Assembly: GCA_022565335.1 (NCBI GenBank)
Contig: JAIUMY010000010.1
Coordinates: 1-51,298 of the forward strand
Length of the DNA stretch: 51,298 nt
Reading direction: 5' to 3'
DNA from: Opitutales bacterium
Lineage (GTDB): Bacteria; Verrucomicrobiota; Verrucomicrobiia; Opitutales; T3Sed10-336
Shown here: in pieces, positions 7,692 through 17,392 of the stretch
Layout of the letters: every line of letters starts with the position of its first letter
How positions within the stretch are numbered: the stretch's first letter is position 1
Notes under the pieces: model-generated
What the model was told of the DNA's origin: nothing
The model's input: only the letters and a program-made list of their open reading frames with translations
Databases searched by the model: none
Program-made: the position numbers and the translations under genes

Positions 7692-8237
7692 TTAAACGCG
7701 GCGACGCTTGGGAGCGCGGCAGCCGTTGTGCGGAATTGGCGTGACGTCGTTGATGGCCAACACTTCCAAGCCGAGGGCCTGGATGGCACGGATTGCGGAG
7801 TCCCGGCCCATTCCCGCACCTTTGACATTAACGATAACTTCCTTGAGGCCGTGGGCCATCGCGGCACGGGCCGCGTCGCGGGTCACCACTTGGGCAGCAT
7901 AGGCGGTAGATTTGCGGGAACCGCGAAAATTCATCTTGCCGGAGCTCGACCAGGAAATGGTATTTCCCTTTTGGTCGGAGATGGAAACCTTGGTATTGTT
8001 AAAGGTCGCCAGAACATGAACAATGCCAGTGGTGACGTTCTTACTTCCCTTCGCTTTGCGAACCTTGATCGCGCCAATTTCCTCTTGCAGGAGGTCGGCC
8101 GCGGTGACTTCTTTTTTCTTTTCCTCCTTGGGCTCGGCGTCGGTGACGGCGGCCTCGGCAGGAGCTTCGGCGTTGGCCGGTGCGGGGGAGGAAACAGGTT
8201 CCTTAACGTCTTCTGGTTTGTTTTGTTCTTCAGACAT
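7692..8237 (-). CDS. rpsK: 30S ribosomal protein S11 with acidic N-terminal extension
   Basis: The S11 core starts near residue 55 ([29 protein letters not shown]) and ends with the conserved [18 protein letters not shown]. It binds 16S rRNA on the platform. About 50 residues of Glu/Ala/Pro-rich, acidic low-complexity sequence precede the core, making 181 residues against about 125-130 usually. No in-frame ATG lies between the extension and the core, so the extension appears to be translated. It is a counterpart to the acidic tail on L17 two genes downstream. Confidence 0.95.
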   Translation of the reverse strand: MSEEQNKPEDVKEPVSSPAPANAEAPAEAAVTDAEPKEEKKKEVTAADLLQEEIGAIKVRKAKGSKNVTTGIVHVLATFNNTKVSISDQKGNTISWSSSGKMNFRGSRKSTAYAAQVVTRDAARAAMAHGLKEVIVNVKGAGMGRDSAIRAIQALGLEVLAINDVTPIPHNGCRAPKRRRV

Positions 8238-8257
8238 GGCTTAAAAAGCTAAATAGA

Positions 8258-8629
8258 TTATTTCTTCATAACCCCTACCGTGCGGCGGGAGCCTTTACGG
8301 GTACGGGCGTTGGTGCTGGTGCGTTGACCGCGAACGGGGAGACCACGGCGATGGCGGAGCCCACGATAGCAGTTAATGGCTTGCAATCGTTTCAAATTGG
8401 CGGCTGTTTCACGACGAAGGTCACCTTCAACGGCATATTTGTGATCATTGATGGCGTTGGTGATCTTATTCAGATCCTCCTCCGTCAAATCCTTTGCGCG
8501 AGTGTCAGGGTCGATCCCGGTTTCGGCAACCACCTGAGCGGCGCGAGTGGGTCCGACACCGTAGATGTATCGCAGTGCGTATTCAATTTTCTTGTAGTTG
8601 GGTATATCAACCCCGAGTAAGCGTGGCAT
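8258..8629 (-). CDS. rpsM: 30S ribosomal protein S13
   Basis: 123 residues with [26 protein letters not shown] at the start and [18 protein letters not shown] near the end, both typical of S13, which contacts the P-site tRNA and the 50S subunit. It directly follows map. infA and rpmJ, which normally lie between map and rpsM, are absent: the 68-bp gap has no room for either. Confidence 0.97.
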   Translation of the reverse strand: MPRLLGVDIPNYKKIEYALRYIYGVGPTRAAQVVAETGIDPDTRAKDLTEEDLNKITNAINDHKYAVEGDLRRETAANLKRLQAINCYRGLRHRRGLPVRGQRTSTNARTRKGSRRTVGVMKK

Positions 8630-8697
8630 AGTAAAAAATGGATTGTATGGAAATGGGAAAACGAGCAGGAATAGAGGGTTTTTCGGCGTTTGGCAAA

Positions 8698-9468
8698 TTA
8701 AATTTTCGGAATGGTTAAAATTTCCGGTCCTTCCTTGGTAACCAGGACCGTGTGTTCAAAGTGTGCGGACCGTTTGCGGTCACGAGTGACCACGGTCCAA
8801 TTATCGGGCAGAACCTCCACTTGGCAGGTTCCGGCATTGACCATAGGTTCGATAGCAAGCGCCATTCCGGAGCGAATCCGGGGCCCGTCGGATTTTTTTC
8901 CAAAATTCGGAATTTGGGGTTCCTCATGCATGGATTTGCCGACTCCGTGCCCGACAAAATCCCGAACTACCGAAAAACCTTTTTTTTCGACAAAACGTTG
9001 GACGGTTTGGGATAGAACCCCGACCCGATTCCCTGGCCAGGCCTTTTCGATCGCTTGATGGAGAGCTTTTTCGGTAACTTCCAAAAGACGTATCGCCTCT
9101 TCATCAGGCTCTCCGAGGCAAATGGTAGCCGCATTGTCACCGATAAACCCTTCGTACCAGACAACAACATCAAGAGAAACCAAGTCGCCTGGTTGCAATT
9201 GGCGCTGCAGGGTCCCAATGCCGTGCACAACCTCTTCATTCACAGAAATGCAGGTGTGGCAGGGGAAAGGTTGGTTACCACCTCCACGGTAGTTAAAACA
9301 AGCGCTACGAGCACCCAGCTTATCCATCCATTCCCGGCCGATCTGATCGAGATCGAGGGTATTCATCCCCACCTCGGCGGCTTCTTTCATCCGGTGCAAT
9401 ACCGTTGCAGCGATGCGGCAGGCTTCGCGAAAGGTCTTTACCTCGTTGGGATCCTTGAGGTTGATCAT
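8698..9468 (-). CDS. map: Methionine aminopeptidase, type I
   Basis: Removes the initiator methionine from new proteins in the cytoplasm. The 256-residue length is normal for type I. The metal ligands are visible in order: the aspartates in [18 protein letters not shown], the histidine in [14 protein letters not shown], and the glutamates in ALAIEPM and near FEHTVLV. The substrate-side histidine is in [16 protein letters not shown]. Its ATG overlaps the adk stop codon by four bases, indicating coupled translation. Confidence 0.97.
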   Translation of the reverse strand: MINLKDPNEVKTFREACRIAATVLHRMKEAAEVGMNTLDLDQIGREWMDKLGARSACFNYRGGGNQPFPCHTCISVNEEVVHGIGTLQRQLQPGDLVSLDVVVWYEGFIGDNAATICLGEPDEEAIRLLEVTEKALHQAIEKAWPGNRVGVLSQTVQRFVEKKGFSVVRDFVGHGVGKSMHEEPQIPNFGKKSDGPRIRSGMALAIEPMVNAGTCQVEVLPDNWTVVTRDRKRSAHFEHTVLVTKEGPEILTIPKI

Positions 9469-10172
9469 CGGATGGCGAGAAAGGGTTGAAGTTTTTGTTG
9501 CACGGTCTTGGCCAGTTCGGCGGCGTGCCTATCGGAATCCTGGGTAAGAAGAATACCCTGTTCCCGGTAGTAGGCCAAGACCGGTTCGGTTTTCTGCCGA
9601 TAGATTCGTAAACGCTCCCGGATGATGGGTTCGCGGTCATCGGGCCGTTGGATCAGTTCCGTTCCGCAATCATCACAAATCCCTTCTTTAGCAGGTGGGT
9701 TATAAAGCAAATGATAAACCCTGCCGTCTTTGGGGCAAACGCGCCGGTGGGCAATTCGTTCCACCACTGCGTCTTCCTCAAGATACAAATGGATGACCGC
9801 GTCCAGTTTTAGGGAACGGCTCTCCAACCACTCGTCAAAAGCCCGGGCCTGCGGTAGAGTTCGGGGAAAACCGTCCAAAAGAAAACCTTGATTTGGCTTT
9901 CGCGACCAAAACCACTTTTTCATCGTTTCCAACGTCAAATCGTCGGAAACCAATTGGCCATCGGCCAGACTTTTTTCCAAACGCTGCCCAAGGGAGGTCT
10001 GATTGCGGACGTGTCCGCGGAATATTTCACCGGAAGAAATATGGTCAAATGAGAAAGAACAAAGGTTTTCGGCCAAGGTGCCCTTCCCTGCCCCCGGGGG
10101 GCCGATCAGAACCAAGCGGGCCGAACGCTTTGGAGCATCTTGGGAAGCCCCGGGTGATGCATCTACCATCAT
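9465..10172 (-). CDS. adk: Adenylate kinase
   Basis: Catalyses ATP + AMP = 2 ADP. P-loop GPPGAGKGT, NMP-binding segment SSGEIFRG, DGFPRT and a long LID domain are all present. The LID metal site reads CPKDG...CDDCG: the second of the four usual ligand positions is Asp in place of Cys, which could still bind zinc. The frame continues upstream to 10241, but that part overlaps the end of secY, so I place the start at the paired ATG codons at 10172/10169. About 235 residues. It lies between secY and map, the usual place. Confidence 0.95.
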   Translation of the reverse strand: MMVDASPGASQDAPKRSARLVLIGPPGAGKGTLAENLCSFSFDHISSGEIFRGHVRNQTSLGQRLEKSLADGQLVSDDLTLETMKKWFWSRKPNQGFLLDGFPRTLPQARAFDEWLESRSLKLDAVIHLYLEEDAVVERIAHRRVCPKDGRVYHLLYNPPAKEGICDDCGTELIQRPDDREPIIRERLRIYRQKTEPVLAYYREQGILLTQDSDRHAAELAKTVQQKLQPFLAIR

Positions 10173-10182
10173 GGCAACGCAC

Positions 10183-11673
10183 TTAGATTCGCTGTAGAAT
10201 CCAAGCGATGATTCCGATGGCAAAGAGCAGGAGAAGAACACCCCACAGGATGGAGAGATTCTTCATTTCCCCTCGATCGATCATTTGGTGGGCCAGCTTG
10301 CGCGGAGTCTTTCCGCGGATTCGGCCCTTTTTGAGGAAACCATCATAATGCCGTTGCAAGAGGTAGGATTCCACCTGTTGCATGGTCAGAAGAATAACCC
10401 CAACCGTAATGAGCATTCCGGTACCCCCAAAGAAAATGGCGATACGGAAAGGTACGTTGAAAGTGTGGAGAAGGAAATCCGGAAAAACGGCAACAATGGT
10501 CAGGAAAATGGCCCCTGCCAAGGTGAGACGGGTCATGATGAAGTCCAAATACTTGGCCGTGGGTTCGCCGGGACGAACCCCGGGAACGTAGCCCCCGTAC
10601 TTCTTCAAGTCATCAGCAATTTGGATAGGTTTGAACATAATGGATACCCAGAAATAACTGAAAACCAGAATCAGGGTGCCCATAATAAGGTAGTAGGCCC
10701 AGGACCCGTGGGTGATACCATCAGCAAAGCGCATGAGGAAGCCCCAATCCATGGCCGCGCCCAATTGCCCGAAAACCTGCTGAGGAAAGAGCAAAATCGC
10801 ATGGGCGAAAATAACCGGCATAACTCCGGAGTAGTTCACCTTGAGGGGCATGAAGGAACTCTGTCCACCATACACCTTCCGTCCGACGACCCTTTTGGCG
10901 TAGTGGACGGGGATTTTTCGCTGGGCCTGGGTGACCGCGACAATGGCCGCAACGACGATGATCAGCAGGGCCAGCATCAGAATAAAGATGCCCGGATTGA
11001 GACGGTCTCCGATGGGTCCGAGAAAAAGTTGATAGGTGGCCCCTAGGGCTCCCGGAAGGTCGGCAATAATGCTGACCATGATGAGCAGGGAAATCCCGTT
11101 ACCAATACCGCGTTGGGTGATCTGTTCGCCCAGCCACATAAGCAGTACCGTTCCGCTGGTGAGGAAGATTACCGAGGTGATCAAAAAGGCAATACCCCCA
11201 TCGATCACAATAGGTCCGTAGTTGGCCACTTGAAACCCCGGGAAGAGCCTTTCCGGATTTTGCATGGCCAGAACGAGAAGGACTGACTGAACCAAACAAA
11301 TAGCGACCGTGCCATAGCGGGTGTACTGGGTAATTTTCTGACGGCCCACGTCCCCTTCCCGCTGTAGGCGCGACAAGGTCGGCACTACCGCGGTCATCAA
11401 TTGCATGATAATGGCGGCGGAGATATAGGGCATAATGCCGAGAGCAAAAACCGCGGCCTGCATCAAGGCCCCGCCGGTAAACATATTGTAGAGGTCAAGG
11501 ATCCCCATGCCATCGCCGCTTTGATCGGCGAAGAAGGCTTGAATCGCCGAAGGATCCAAACCGGGCAAAGGGATGTTGGCACCGACCCGGGCGACAAAAA
11601 GCAGCGCCAGCGTGAAAAGAATACGCTGGCGGAGTTCCGGGATTTTAAAACAGTTTACAAAGGCAGATAGCAT
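10183..11673 (-). CDS. secY: Preprotein translocase subunit SecY
   Basis: The channel subunit of the SecYEG translocon in the inner membrane. The 496-residue protein is slightly longer than the usual 430-450. It has about ten membrane segments, the plug and TM2 region near GALMQAAVFALGIMPYISAAIIMQL, the TM5 region with GIGNGISLLI, and cytosolic loops with YAKRVVGRKVYGGQSSFMPLKVNYSGVMPVIFA and KKYGGYVPGVRPG. It lies 31 bp after rplO at the end of the spc segment. The extra length is in extended loops and the C-terminus. Confidence 0.98.
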   Translation of the reverse strand: MLSAFVNCFKIPELRQRILFTLALLFVARVGANIPLPGLDPSAIQAFFADQSGDGMGILDLYNMFTGGALMQAAVFALGIMPYISAAIIMQLMTAVVPTLSRLQREGDVGRQKITQYTRYGTVAICLVQSVLLVLAMQNPERLFPGFQVANYGPIVIDGGIAFLITSVIFLTSGTVLLMWLGEQITQRGIGNGISLLIMVSIIADLPGALGATYQLFLGPIGDRLNPGIFILMLALLIIVVAAIVAVTQAQRKIPVHYAKRVVGRKVYGGQSSFMPLKVNYSGVMPVIFAHAILLFPQQVFGQLGAAMDWGFLMRFADGITHGSWAYYLIMGTLILVFSYFWVSIMFKPIQIADDLKKYGGYVPGVRPGEPTAKYLDFIMTRLTLAGAIFLTIVAVFPDFLLHTFNVPFRIAIFFGGTGMLITVGVILLTMQQVESYLLQRHYDGFLKKGRIRGKTPRKLAHQMIDRGEMKNLSILWGVLLLLFAIGIIAWILQRI

Positions 11674-11704
11674 GGAGGGGGGATTGGATTAGACCGCAGC
11701 GCGA

Positions 11705-12148
11705 TCAAAGTTCGATCACTTTACCGCCGGCTTCTTCAATCTTTTTCTTCGCCGAAGTAGAGAACCGGTCGGCCTTAACGGTAACGGCACGGGTGATTTC
11801 TCCGTTGCCGAGAACCTTCAGGGGACGACCTTTGCGGATAGCAATGCCATTTTTAGCAAAAACATCAGCATCAAACTCGCTCATCTCGGATAAGTTTTCC
11901 AAGACGGAGAGGTTCACCACATTGTATTCGGTGCGGAAATTGTGGTTATTAAAACCACGATGAGGCAATTTCCGGTATAGGGGCATTTGTCCCCCTTCGA
12001 AACCGGGGCGGATGCTGCCACCGGAACGAGCGGTTTGACCTTTGCCACCACGACCACAGGTTTTGCCGCGGCCATTACCCTCACCGCAACCAACGCGCTT
12101 GCGCCGTTTGACTGCTCCGGGAACATTTTTTAATTCGTGTAAACGCAT
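11705..12148 (-). CDS. rplO: 50S ribosomal protein L15
   Basis: 147 residues: MRLHELKNVPGAVKRRKRVGCGEGNGRGKTCGRGGKGQ at the N-terminus is the Gly/Arg-rich L15 extension that threads into 23S rRNA, and a compact C-terminal domain ends GGKVIEL. It follows rpsE directly; rpmD (L30), which normally lies between them, is missing, and the 29-bp gap cannot hold it. Confidence 0.97.
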   Translation of the reverse strand: MRLHELKNVPGAVKRRKRVGCGEGNGRGKTCGRGGKGQTARSGGSIRPGFEGGQMPLYRKLPHRGFNNHNFRTEYNVVNLSVLENLSEMSEFDADVFAKNGIAIRKGRPLKVLGNGEITRAVTVKADRFSTSAKKKIEEAGGKVIEL

Positions 12149-12177
12149 GGGAAATATTAGTTTGAGATTAAGAGAAT

Positions 12178-12705
12178 TCAGGCCTCGGGAGTTGCCCGCA
12201 TCGCACGGATGGTCTCCGCGGAACGCAACTGGCGCAGGGCGTCCATGGTCGCATTGACCATGGCTCCGTGATTATTGGAGCCGAGGGACTTGGAAAGGAC
12301 GTTTTTGACACCGACAGATTCCAACACCGCGCGCACGCCGCCGCCGGCGATAACGCCGGTACCGGTACTGGCCGGCCGAAGGAGCACCCGGCCTCCATCC
12401 GCTTCGCCGATGACCTCGTGCGGGATGGTATCACCGCGGAGTTGGATCGGCTCGAGATTTTTGCGGGCGCGTTCGCTGCTTTTGCGAATGGCCTCAGGCA
12501 CTTCATTGGCTTTTCCGTAGCCGACCCCGACCTGACCTTTTTGGTCACCGGTCACGACCAGAGAGGAGAAGCTGAAGCGGCGACCACCGCGAACCACCTT
12601 TGAGGAACGGTTGATGTGGACGACTTTTTCGACGAATTCGCTTTCCGGTTCCTCGACTTTGGGAGAATTCCGGCGGGAGTTTTTATTGGCAGTAAAGGAG
12701 CTCAT
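12178..12705 (-). CDS. rpsE: 30S ribosomal protein S5
   Basis: 175 residues. The double-stranded-RNA-binding-like domain ([32 protein letters not shown]) is followed by the second domain with [25 protein letters not shown]5 lies at the mRNA entry side of the 30S subunit and affects decoding accuracy. It starts 11 bp after rplR. Confidence 0.97.
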   Translation of the reverse strand: MSSFTANKNSRRNSPKVEEPESEFVEKVVHINRSSKVVRGGRRFSFSSLVVTGDQKGQVGVGYGKANEVPEAIRKSSERARKNLEPIQLRGDTIPHEVIGEADGGRVLLRPASTGTGVIAGGGVRAVLESVGVKNVLSKSLGSNNHGAMVNATMDALRQLRSAETIRAMRATPEA

Positions 12706-12716
12706 AGTAATTTCTA

Positions 12717-13079
12717 TTAAAATTCCAGGCCAGCGGCGCGGAGTTCATCGGCAAAGGTTTTGACTTTTCCATGATAGCGGCGACCGGCACGGTCGAAGGT
12801 GATTTTGGACAGTCCGGCGGATTTGGCTTTTTCGCCAAAGACTTTGGCCAATTTTTCGGAACCAGCTATGTTGGGCCCGATTTTATCGTCGCGCAGATCC
12901 TTAGCCAAAGAACTTACGTAAAGCAGGGTTTTGGCAGCGGTATCGTCAATCGCTTGCGCATAGATATGTTTGTTGCTGAAATGGACGACAACGCGTGGGC
13001 GTTCCGCTGTTCCGCGTACTTTTTTCCGAATGCGCCAGCGGCGCTTTTGGCGGAGGGAATTTTTGGCAATAATGTTCAT
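12717..13079 (-). CDS. rplR: 50S ribosomal protein L18
   Basis: 120 residues, with the conserved [20 protein letters not shown] core and the C-terminal [26 protein letters not shown] that binds 5S rRNA in the central protuberance. It lies between rplF and rpsE in standard spc order. Confidence 0.97.
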   Translation of the reverse strand: MNIIAKNSLRQKRRWRIRKKVRGTAERPRVVVHFSNKHIYAQAIDDTAAKTLLYVSSLAKDLRDDKIGPNIAGSEKLAKVFGEKAKSAGLSKITFDRAGRRYHGKVKTFADELRAAGLEF

Positions 13080-13099
13080 GGAATAAAAGAGTTAGAGGA

Positions 13100-13633
13100 T
13101 TAGGATACCGTCTTGCCTTCCTTGCGGCGGACAAATTCACCAATGATATGTACCCCTTTGCCTTTGTAGGGCTCGGGCGGATAAAACCGTTTCAGCGCGG
13201 CGGCCACGGCACCAACTTTCTGTTTGCTGTGGCTTTCGATTTTGATTTTGGTATTGCCGTCGAGGGTCACGGTAACACCTTCGGGAATCTCATAATCGAT
13301 AGGATGGGAATACCCCAGATTCATGTTGAGATTGCGGCCATTCAGTGCAGCCCGGAAGCCCACCCCGTGGATTTCGACATTCTTGACAAATCCCTCGGAC
13401 ACCCCTTGCACCATATTGGCGATGATAGAGCGGGCAGTACCATACATGGCCTTGGAAAAACGGCTGTTGGAGAGCGGTTCCACGGTTAGCTGGTTGTCGT
13501 CGAGGGCGATTTTCACCTCTTTGAAGGTTTCTGAAAGTTTTCCTTTGGGACCTTCAACGGCGACGGTATTTCCGTCGATTGTGATTTTGACGTTGCCGGG
13601 GACGGCAACTGGAAGTTTTCCAATTCTACTCAT
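13100..13633 (-). CDS. rplF: 50S ribosomal protein L6
   Basis: 177 residues beginning MSRIGKLPVAVPGNVKITIDGN and ending with the family signature PEPYKGKGVHIIGEFVRRKEGK. It has two repeated alpha/beta domains and lies near the factor-binding site of the 50S subunit. An AAAGGAG sequence just upstream of the ATG is one of the clearer Shine-Dalgarno sites in the run. Confidence 0.98.
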   Translation of the reverse strand: MSRIGKLPVAVPGNVKITIDGNTVAVEGPKGKLSETFKEVKIALDDNQLTVEPLSNSRFSKAMYGTARSIIANMVQGVSEGFVKNVEIHGVGFRAALNGRNLNMNLGYSHPIDYEIPEGVTVTLDGNTKIKIESHSKQKVGAVAAALKRFYPPEPYKGKGVHIIGEFVRRKEGKTVS

Positions 13634-13652
13634 TGTATTGTCTCCTTTAAAA

Positions 13653-14042
13653 TTACCAGACGGAACAGACCAATTCTCCGCCCAGGCGCTGGCGCCGGGC
13701 TTCGCGGTCGTTCATCAGGCCTTTGGAAGTGGTGAGGATACCGATGCCCAGACCACCTAGTGTGCGGGGGATTTCGTTCCAGTGAAAATAAGTGCGCAAA
13801 CCAGGTTTGCTGACCCGCTTTATGCCGTGAATAACGGCCGTTTTGTCGGCGTATTTCAGACTCAAAACCAACGTTTTGTGGCCGCGTTCGTCCTTTCCAT
13901 CCTCAAACTTGAGGATATAGCCTTCTTCTTTGAGAATGCGGGCGATGGCCTCTTTCATTTTGGAGTGCTGAACGGCACAGGTCGGCTTGCCAGCGCGGCT
14001 GGCATTGCGAATAACAGTTAAAAAGTCGCTGATCGGATCCAT
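13653..14042 (-). CDS. rpsH: 30S ribosomal protein S8
   Basis: 129 residues, with MDPISDFLTVIRNASRAGK at the start and GIGILTTSKGLMNDREARRQRLGGELVCSVW at the end, the S8 family pattern. S8 is a primary binder of the central 16S domain and in E. coli represses the spc operon; a matching operator was not identified here. Confidence 0.98.
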   Translation of the reverse strand: MDPISDFLTVIRNASRAGKPTCAVQHSKMKEAIARILKEEGYILKFEDGKDERGHKTLVLSLKYADKTAVIHGIKRVSKPGLRTYFHWNEIPRTLGGLGIGILTTSKGLMNDREARRQRLGGELVCSVW

Positions 14043-14099
14043 AGTTTTAAAAAATTAGATGGGATTCGTTGAATGATATCCGTACTTCCAACGAAGGGA

Positions 14100-14405
14100 T
14101 TAGAAGGAGGATTTGGTGACTCCGGGGATTTTCCCGGAAAGGGCCAACTCACGGAAAGTAAGACGGGAGAGACGGAAGCGTCGCATGTAGGCGCGGGGTC
14201 GGCCAGTGACCAGACAGCGGTTGCGAATACGGGTCGGGGCGGAGTTGCGGGGAAGCTTGGCCAATTTCCGCTGGGCCTCAAAAAACTCCTCGTCGGAGGT
14301 TTCATCACTGGCCAGGGTCGCTTTGAGTTCGGCCCTTTTGGCGGCGTATTTCTCGGCCAAACGGATGCGTTTAAGATTTCTTTGAATGGAAGCTTTATTA
14401 GCCAT
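14100..14405 (-). CDS. rpsN: 30S ribosomal protein S14 (long, zinc-free form)
   Basis: 101 residues starting [20 protein letters not shown] and containing [31 protein letters not shown]. The length and the lack of paired CxxC motifs mark the long zinc-independent S14 type. Its position after rplE is standard. A 57-bp gap separates it from rpsH. Confidence 0.97.
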   Translation of the reverse strand: MANKASIQRNLKRIRLAEKYAAKRAELKATLASDETSDEEFFEAQRKLAKLPRNSAPTRIRNRCLVTGRPRAYMRRFRLSRLTFRELALSGKIPGVTKSSF

Positions 14406-14423
14406 GGTAAATAAAATTGTAGA

Positions 14424-14987
14424 TTATGCGGTAGCTTGGGCAGTTTCTTTTTTACGGAAGGGCATCCCGAATTTGGAAAGGAGAAGCCGGGCCTGCTCAT
14501 CATCCTTGGTCGTAGTGACGATGGTGATGTCCATTCCGGTGGTTCTTTTGATATTGTCGAGGGAGATTTCGGGGAAAATGCTATGGTCGGCGATGCCAAT
14601 ATTGTAGTTCCCGTTGCCATCCAATTTGCTGGAAACTCCACGGAAGTCACGAATCACGGGCAGCGCGACATTGATCATACGGAAGAGGAAATCATACATT
14701 TGGTTTCCACGAAGGGTCACCTTCACGCCTACGGGCATTCCTTGTCGCAACTTAAAGTTGGAAATGCTTTTCCGCGCCTTGGTCACGATGGGTTTTTGTC
14801 CGGCGATAGCGCTGATATCTTTAACGGTGTCGGTCATCACCGATTTATCGTGAGCCGAGGACACGCCTGAGTTGATAACCACTTTTTCGATGGCGGGAAC
14901 CTGGTGCAGGTTTTTCAACCCGAGCTCTTTGAGAAGAGCGGGAGCGATCTGTTCTTGATACTGTTTTTTGAATTCTGGTGTACTCAT
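14424..14987 (-). CDS. rplE: 50S ribosomal protein L5
   Basis: 187 residues with KVVINSGVSSAHDK, ITGQKP-like SAIAGQKPIVTKARKSISNFKLRQGMPVG and the C-terminal MDITIVTTTKDDEQARLLLSKFGMPF. L5 binds 5S rRNA in the central protuberance. A relatively long 104-bp gap separates it from rplX upstream; I see no gene in it. Confidence 0.98.
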   Translation of the reverse strand: MSTPEFKKQYQEQIAPALLKELGLKNLHQVPAIEKVVINSGVSSAHDKSVMTDTVKDISAIAGQKPIVTKARKSISNFKLRQGMPVGVKVTLRGNQMYDFLFRMINVALPVIRDFRGVSSKLDGNGNYNIGIADHSIFPEISLDNIKRTTGMDITIVTTTKDDEQARLLLSKFGMPFRKKETAQATA

Positions 14988-15091
14988 TGGTAAATGACCG
15001 GATTTCCGACCCGATCGGTTGAAGAGCTAGAAGGTTTGGAAAAAATCGGAGAGATTAGCGTGTACGGAGGTTCTTTGGCAAGAAAGAAACA

Positions 15092-15346
15092 TCAAGCCTC
15101 TTCTTTATTAGCAGCCTTGGCCTCGATTTTGGCCAAATTGGAGAGGTGGATGGGAGCTTCGCGCTCCTCGATCGAACCTTGCGGGTTGTCCTGGCTTTTG
15201 CGGGTGTGGCGCTTCATCATGCCGACGCCCTCAACCAAAGCACGTTGTTTGGCAGGGTAAACTTGCAGAATTTTACCCACTTTATTTTGTTGGGAACCAC
15301 AGATGACGCGAACCATGTCGCCTTTTTTGATGTTTTGCTTGGGCAT
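15092..15346 (-). CDS. rplX: 50S ribosomal protein L24
   Basis: 84 residues with the KOW motif region KKGDMVRVICGSQQNKVGKILQVYPAKQRALVEGVGMMKRHTR. L24 starts 50S assembly and borders the exit tunnel. Only one base separates its start codon from the rplN stop, so translation is probably coupled. Confidence 0.96.
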   Translation of the reverse strand: MPKQNIKKGDMVRVICGSQQNKVGKILQVYPAKQRALVEGVGMMKRHTRKSQDNPQGSIEEREAPIHLSNLAKIEAKAANKEEA

Positions 15347-15347
15347 A

Positions 15348-15713
15348 TTACAAGACCTCCGGTGCGAGTGAGATAATTTTCATAAAGTTTTTCGCCCGCA
15401 ATTCGCGCGCGACGGGGCCGAAGATGCGGGTTCCCCGGGGATTGTTGTTGGCGTCAAGGATCACCACGGCATTGCTGTCAAAGCGGAGGTAGCTCCCATC
15501 GGCGCGGCGAATGGGGGCCTTGGTCCGTACCACCACGGCACGCACAACCTCGCCCTTTTTAACGGAGGCTTCGGTGGTGCTTTCCTTGACGTGAGCAACA
15601 ATGATATCTCCGATGCCGGCGGTTTTCTTTAATTGACCCAAACGGCGAATCATCATCGCCCGGCGGGCACCGGTGTTGTCGGCGATGCGTAAACTGCTTC
15701 GTAATTGTATCAT
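15348..15713 (-). CDS. rplN: 50S ribosomal protein L14
   Basis: 121 residues: [26 protein letters not shown] and the conserved [30 protein letters not shown] five-stranded beta-barrel protein of the subunit interface. The gene order rpsQ-rplN-rplX matches the spc operon. Confidence 0.98.
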   Translation of the reverse strand: MIQLRSSLRIADNTGARRAMMIRRLGQLKKTAGIGDIIVAHVKESTTEASVKKGEVVRAVVVRTKAPIRRADGSYLRFDSNAVVILDANNNPRGTRIFGPVARELRAKNFMKIISLAPEVL

Positions 15714-15752
15714 GATAAAATAAGGTTTTGCGGGGACGGAGTCGTTCCCAAA

Positions 15753-16052
15753 TTATACTTCGGTGAGGATTTCACCGGTGCCCGGAACAACCGGTGCCTT
15801 TTCCACGATTTCAGTTACCCGAAAACGTTTCAGTTTGCTGAGGGGGCGGGTTTCCATGATTTTGACCTTGTCTCCGCGTTTGGCTTCATTTTTTTCGTCA
15901 TGGACATGAACGACCGTTTTGCGGTTAATGATTTTGCCGTAACGGGGATGCGGGATTTTGTAGGGGATAACTACTTTAAGGGATTTATCCCCGGATTCAC
16001 TGGCCACGGTGCCAATATAGGTTTTACGGGTGTTGCGTGCGTTTTCGCTCAT
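15753..16052 (-). CDS. rpsQ: 30S ribosomal protein S17
   Basis: 99 residues with KTYIGTVASESGDKSLKVVIPYKIPHPRYGKIINRKTVVHVHDEKNEAKRGDKV, the OB-fold core of S17. A C-terminal stretch (VEKAPVVPGTGEILTEV) makes it a little longer than the usual 80-90 residues. It binds 16S rRNA near the 5' domain. Confidence 0.96.
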   Translation of the reverse strand: MSENARNTRKTYIGTVASESGDKSLKVVIPYKIPHPRYGKIINRKTVVHVHDEKNEAKRGDKVKIMETRPLSKLKRFRVTEIVEKAPVVPGTGEILTEV

Positions 16053-16066
16053 GACAATAGAAAGTT

Positions 16067-16279
16067 TCAGGCGGAAGCGGTGGATTCGCTTTTCCGGGAT
16101 TGGTCGTTGATTAAGGTTTGCAACCGGGCAATATCCCGACGCATTTGTTTGATTTCGTGAGTCCGCTCCAATTGGCCGGATTGTTTACGAAGACGTGACT
16201 CCAAAAGTCCTTCGCGGGTTGAGCGAAGTTTTTGTTGGAGTTCCTCAAGGGAAAGTTGGCGTAGATCAGAAGTTTTCAT
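16067..16279 (-). CDS. rpmC: 50S ribosomal protein L29
   Basis: 70 residues forming a helical hairpin: MKTSDLRQLSLEELQQKLRSTREGLLESRLRKQSGQLERTHEIKQMRRDIARLQTLI. L29 lies beside L23 at the tunnel exit. It lies 14 bp before rpsQ, in the usual order. Confidence 0.95.
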   Translation of the reverse strand: MKTSDLRQLSLEELQQKLRSTREGLLESRLRKQSGQLERTHEIKQMRRDIARLQTLINDQSRKSESTASA

Positions 16280-16298
16280 AAAGAGTCTCGATTAGGCG

Positions 16299-16715
16299 TT
16301 AAATATTTTCCCGGCTGATAAAGCGACAGCGCATGGGCAATTTAGTGTCGGCCAAACGAAGGGATTCCCGGGCCACCGTGGCAGAGACCCCGGAAACCTC
16401 GAAAAGAACGGCTCCGGGTTTGATCACCGCAACCCAAAATTCGACTCCGCCCTTCCCTTTACCCATACGGGTTTCGGCCGGTTTTTTGGTAATTGGCTTA
16501 TGTGGGAAAACGCGGATCCACACTTTACCTTTTCTCTTCATGTTACGGGTAATGGCCACACGGGCGGCTTCGATCTGGGCGGCGGTCATCCACCCTCTGG
16601 TGAGGGCTTGAATACCGTAATCGCCAAAGGCGAGGGAATTGCCGCGATTGGCATTGCCCGCCCGGCTACCCCGGTGGACTTTGCGGAACTTGGTTCTGGC
16701 AGGTAATAAAGGCAT
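16299..16715 (-). CDS. rplP: 50S ribosomal protein L16
   Basis: 138 residues, starting [20 protein letters not shown] and containing [34 protein letters not shown], the signature loop that approaches the A site. It follows rpsC after 38 bp. Confidence 0.97.
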   Translation of the reverse strand: MPLLPARTKFRKVHRGSRAGNANRGNSLAFGDYGIQALTRGWMTAAQIEAARVAITRNMKRKGKVWIRVFPHKPITKKPAETRMGKGKGGVEFWVAVIKPGAVLFEVSGVSATVARESLRLADTKLPMRCRFISRENI

Positions 16716-16753
16716 GATGGGTCTTGGTTGAAAATTACTTTAGCGAGTCGTTC

Positions 16754-17380
16754 TTATTCTTCTTCTTTGCGGTAGATCCAGGCTTTGACTCCAATGATTC
16801 CGTAAACCGTACGGGCTTCAGCAAATCCGTAGTCGATGTCAGCGCGAAGAGTATGCAAGGGAACGCTTCCCTCTCTTTGCATTTCGGTACGGGCAATATC
16901 AGCTCCGCCCAAACGGCCGGAAACTTGGATTTTGACCCCATCGGCTCCGAGACTGGAGGCGACTTGGACGGTTTTTTTGGTGGCCCGACGGAAAGAAATC
17001 CGGCGCTCCAACTGTAAAGCCACGTTTTCAGCAACCAATTGGGCATCGAGTTCCGGTTTCTTGACTTCCTGGATGTCCAGAAGGACTTCCTTGCCAGTCA
17101 TCTTGGCGAGTTCTTCTTTGATTTTTTCCAATTCGCCACCCTTGCGTCCGATTACAATTCCCGGGCGTGCGGTAAAGATCTTCACGCGGATCCGATTCGA
17201 GGCGCGCTCGATGTGGATGCGCGGAACCGCCGCGAATTTCAGTTTTTCGTGAAGACTGCGCCGGATCATTTCGTCCTCGTGGACCAGCAGACCGAAATCT
17301 TTTTTCTCGGCATACCAGCGGGAGAGCCAGTTGCGGCGAACAGGAAGGCGGAAGCCAAATGGATGTACTTTTTGTCCCAT
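16754..17380 (-). CDS. rpsC: 30S ribosomal protein S3
   Basis: 208 residues. The KH domain is visible in [36 protein letters not shown] and the C-terminal domain in [36 protein letters not shown]. It forms part of the mRNA entry tunnel. It lies 12 bp after rplV. Confidence 0.98.
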   Translation of the reverse strand: MGQKVHPFGFRLPVRRNWLSRWYAEKKDFGLLVHEDEMIRRSLHEKLKFAAVPRIHIERASNRIRVKIFTARPGIVIGRKGGELEKIKEELAKMTGKEVLLDIQEVKKPELDAQLVAENVALQLERRISFRRATKKTVQVASSLGADGVKIQVSGRLGGADIARTEMQREGSVPLHTLRADIDYGFAEARTVYGIIGVKAWIYRKEEE

Positions 17381-17392
17381 GGTAGTTGGATA

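Noticed and set aside
10285-11046. 253-residue plus-strand frame
   Set aside because: Antisense to secY; no family features.
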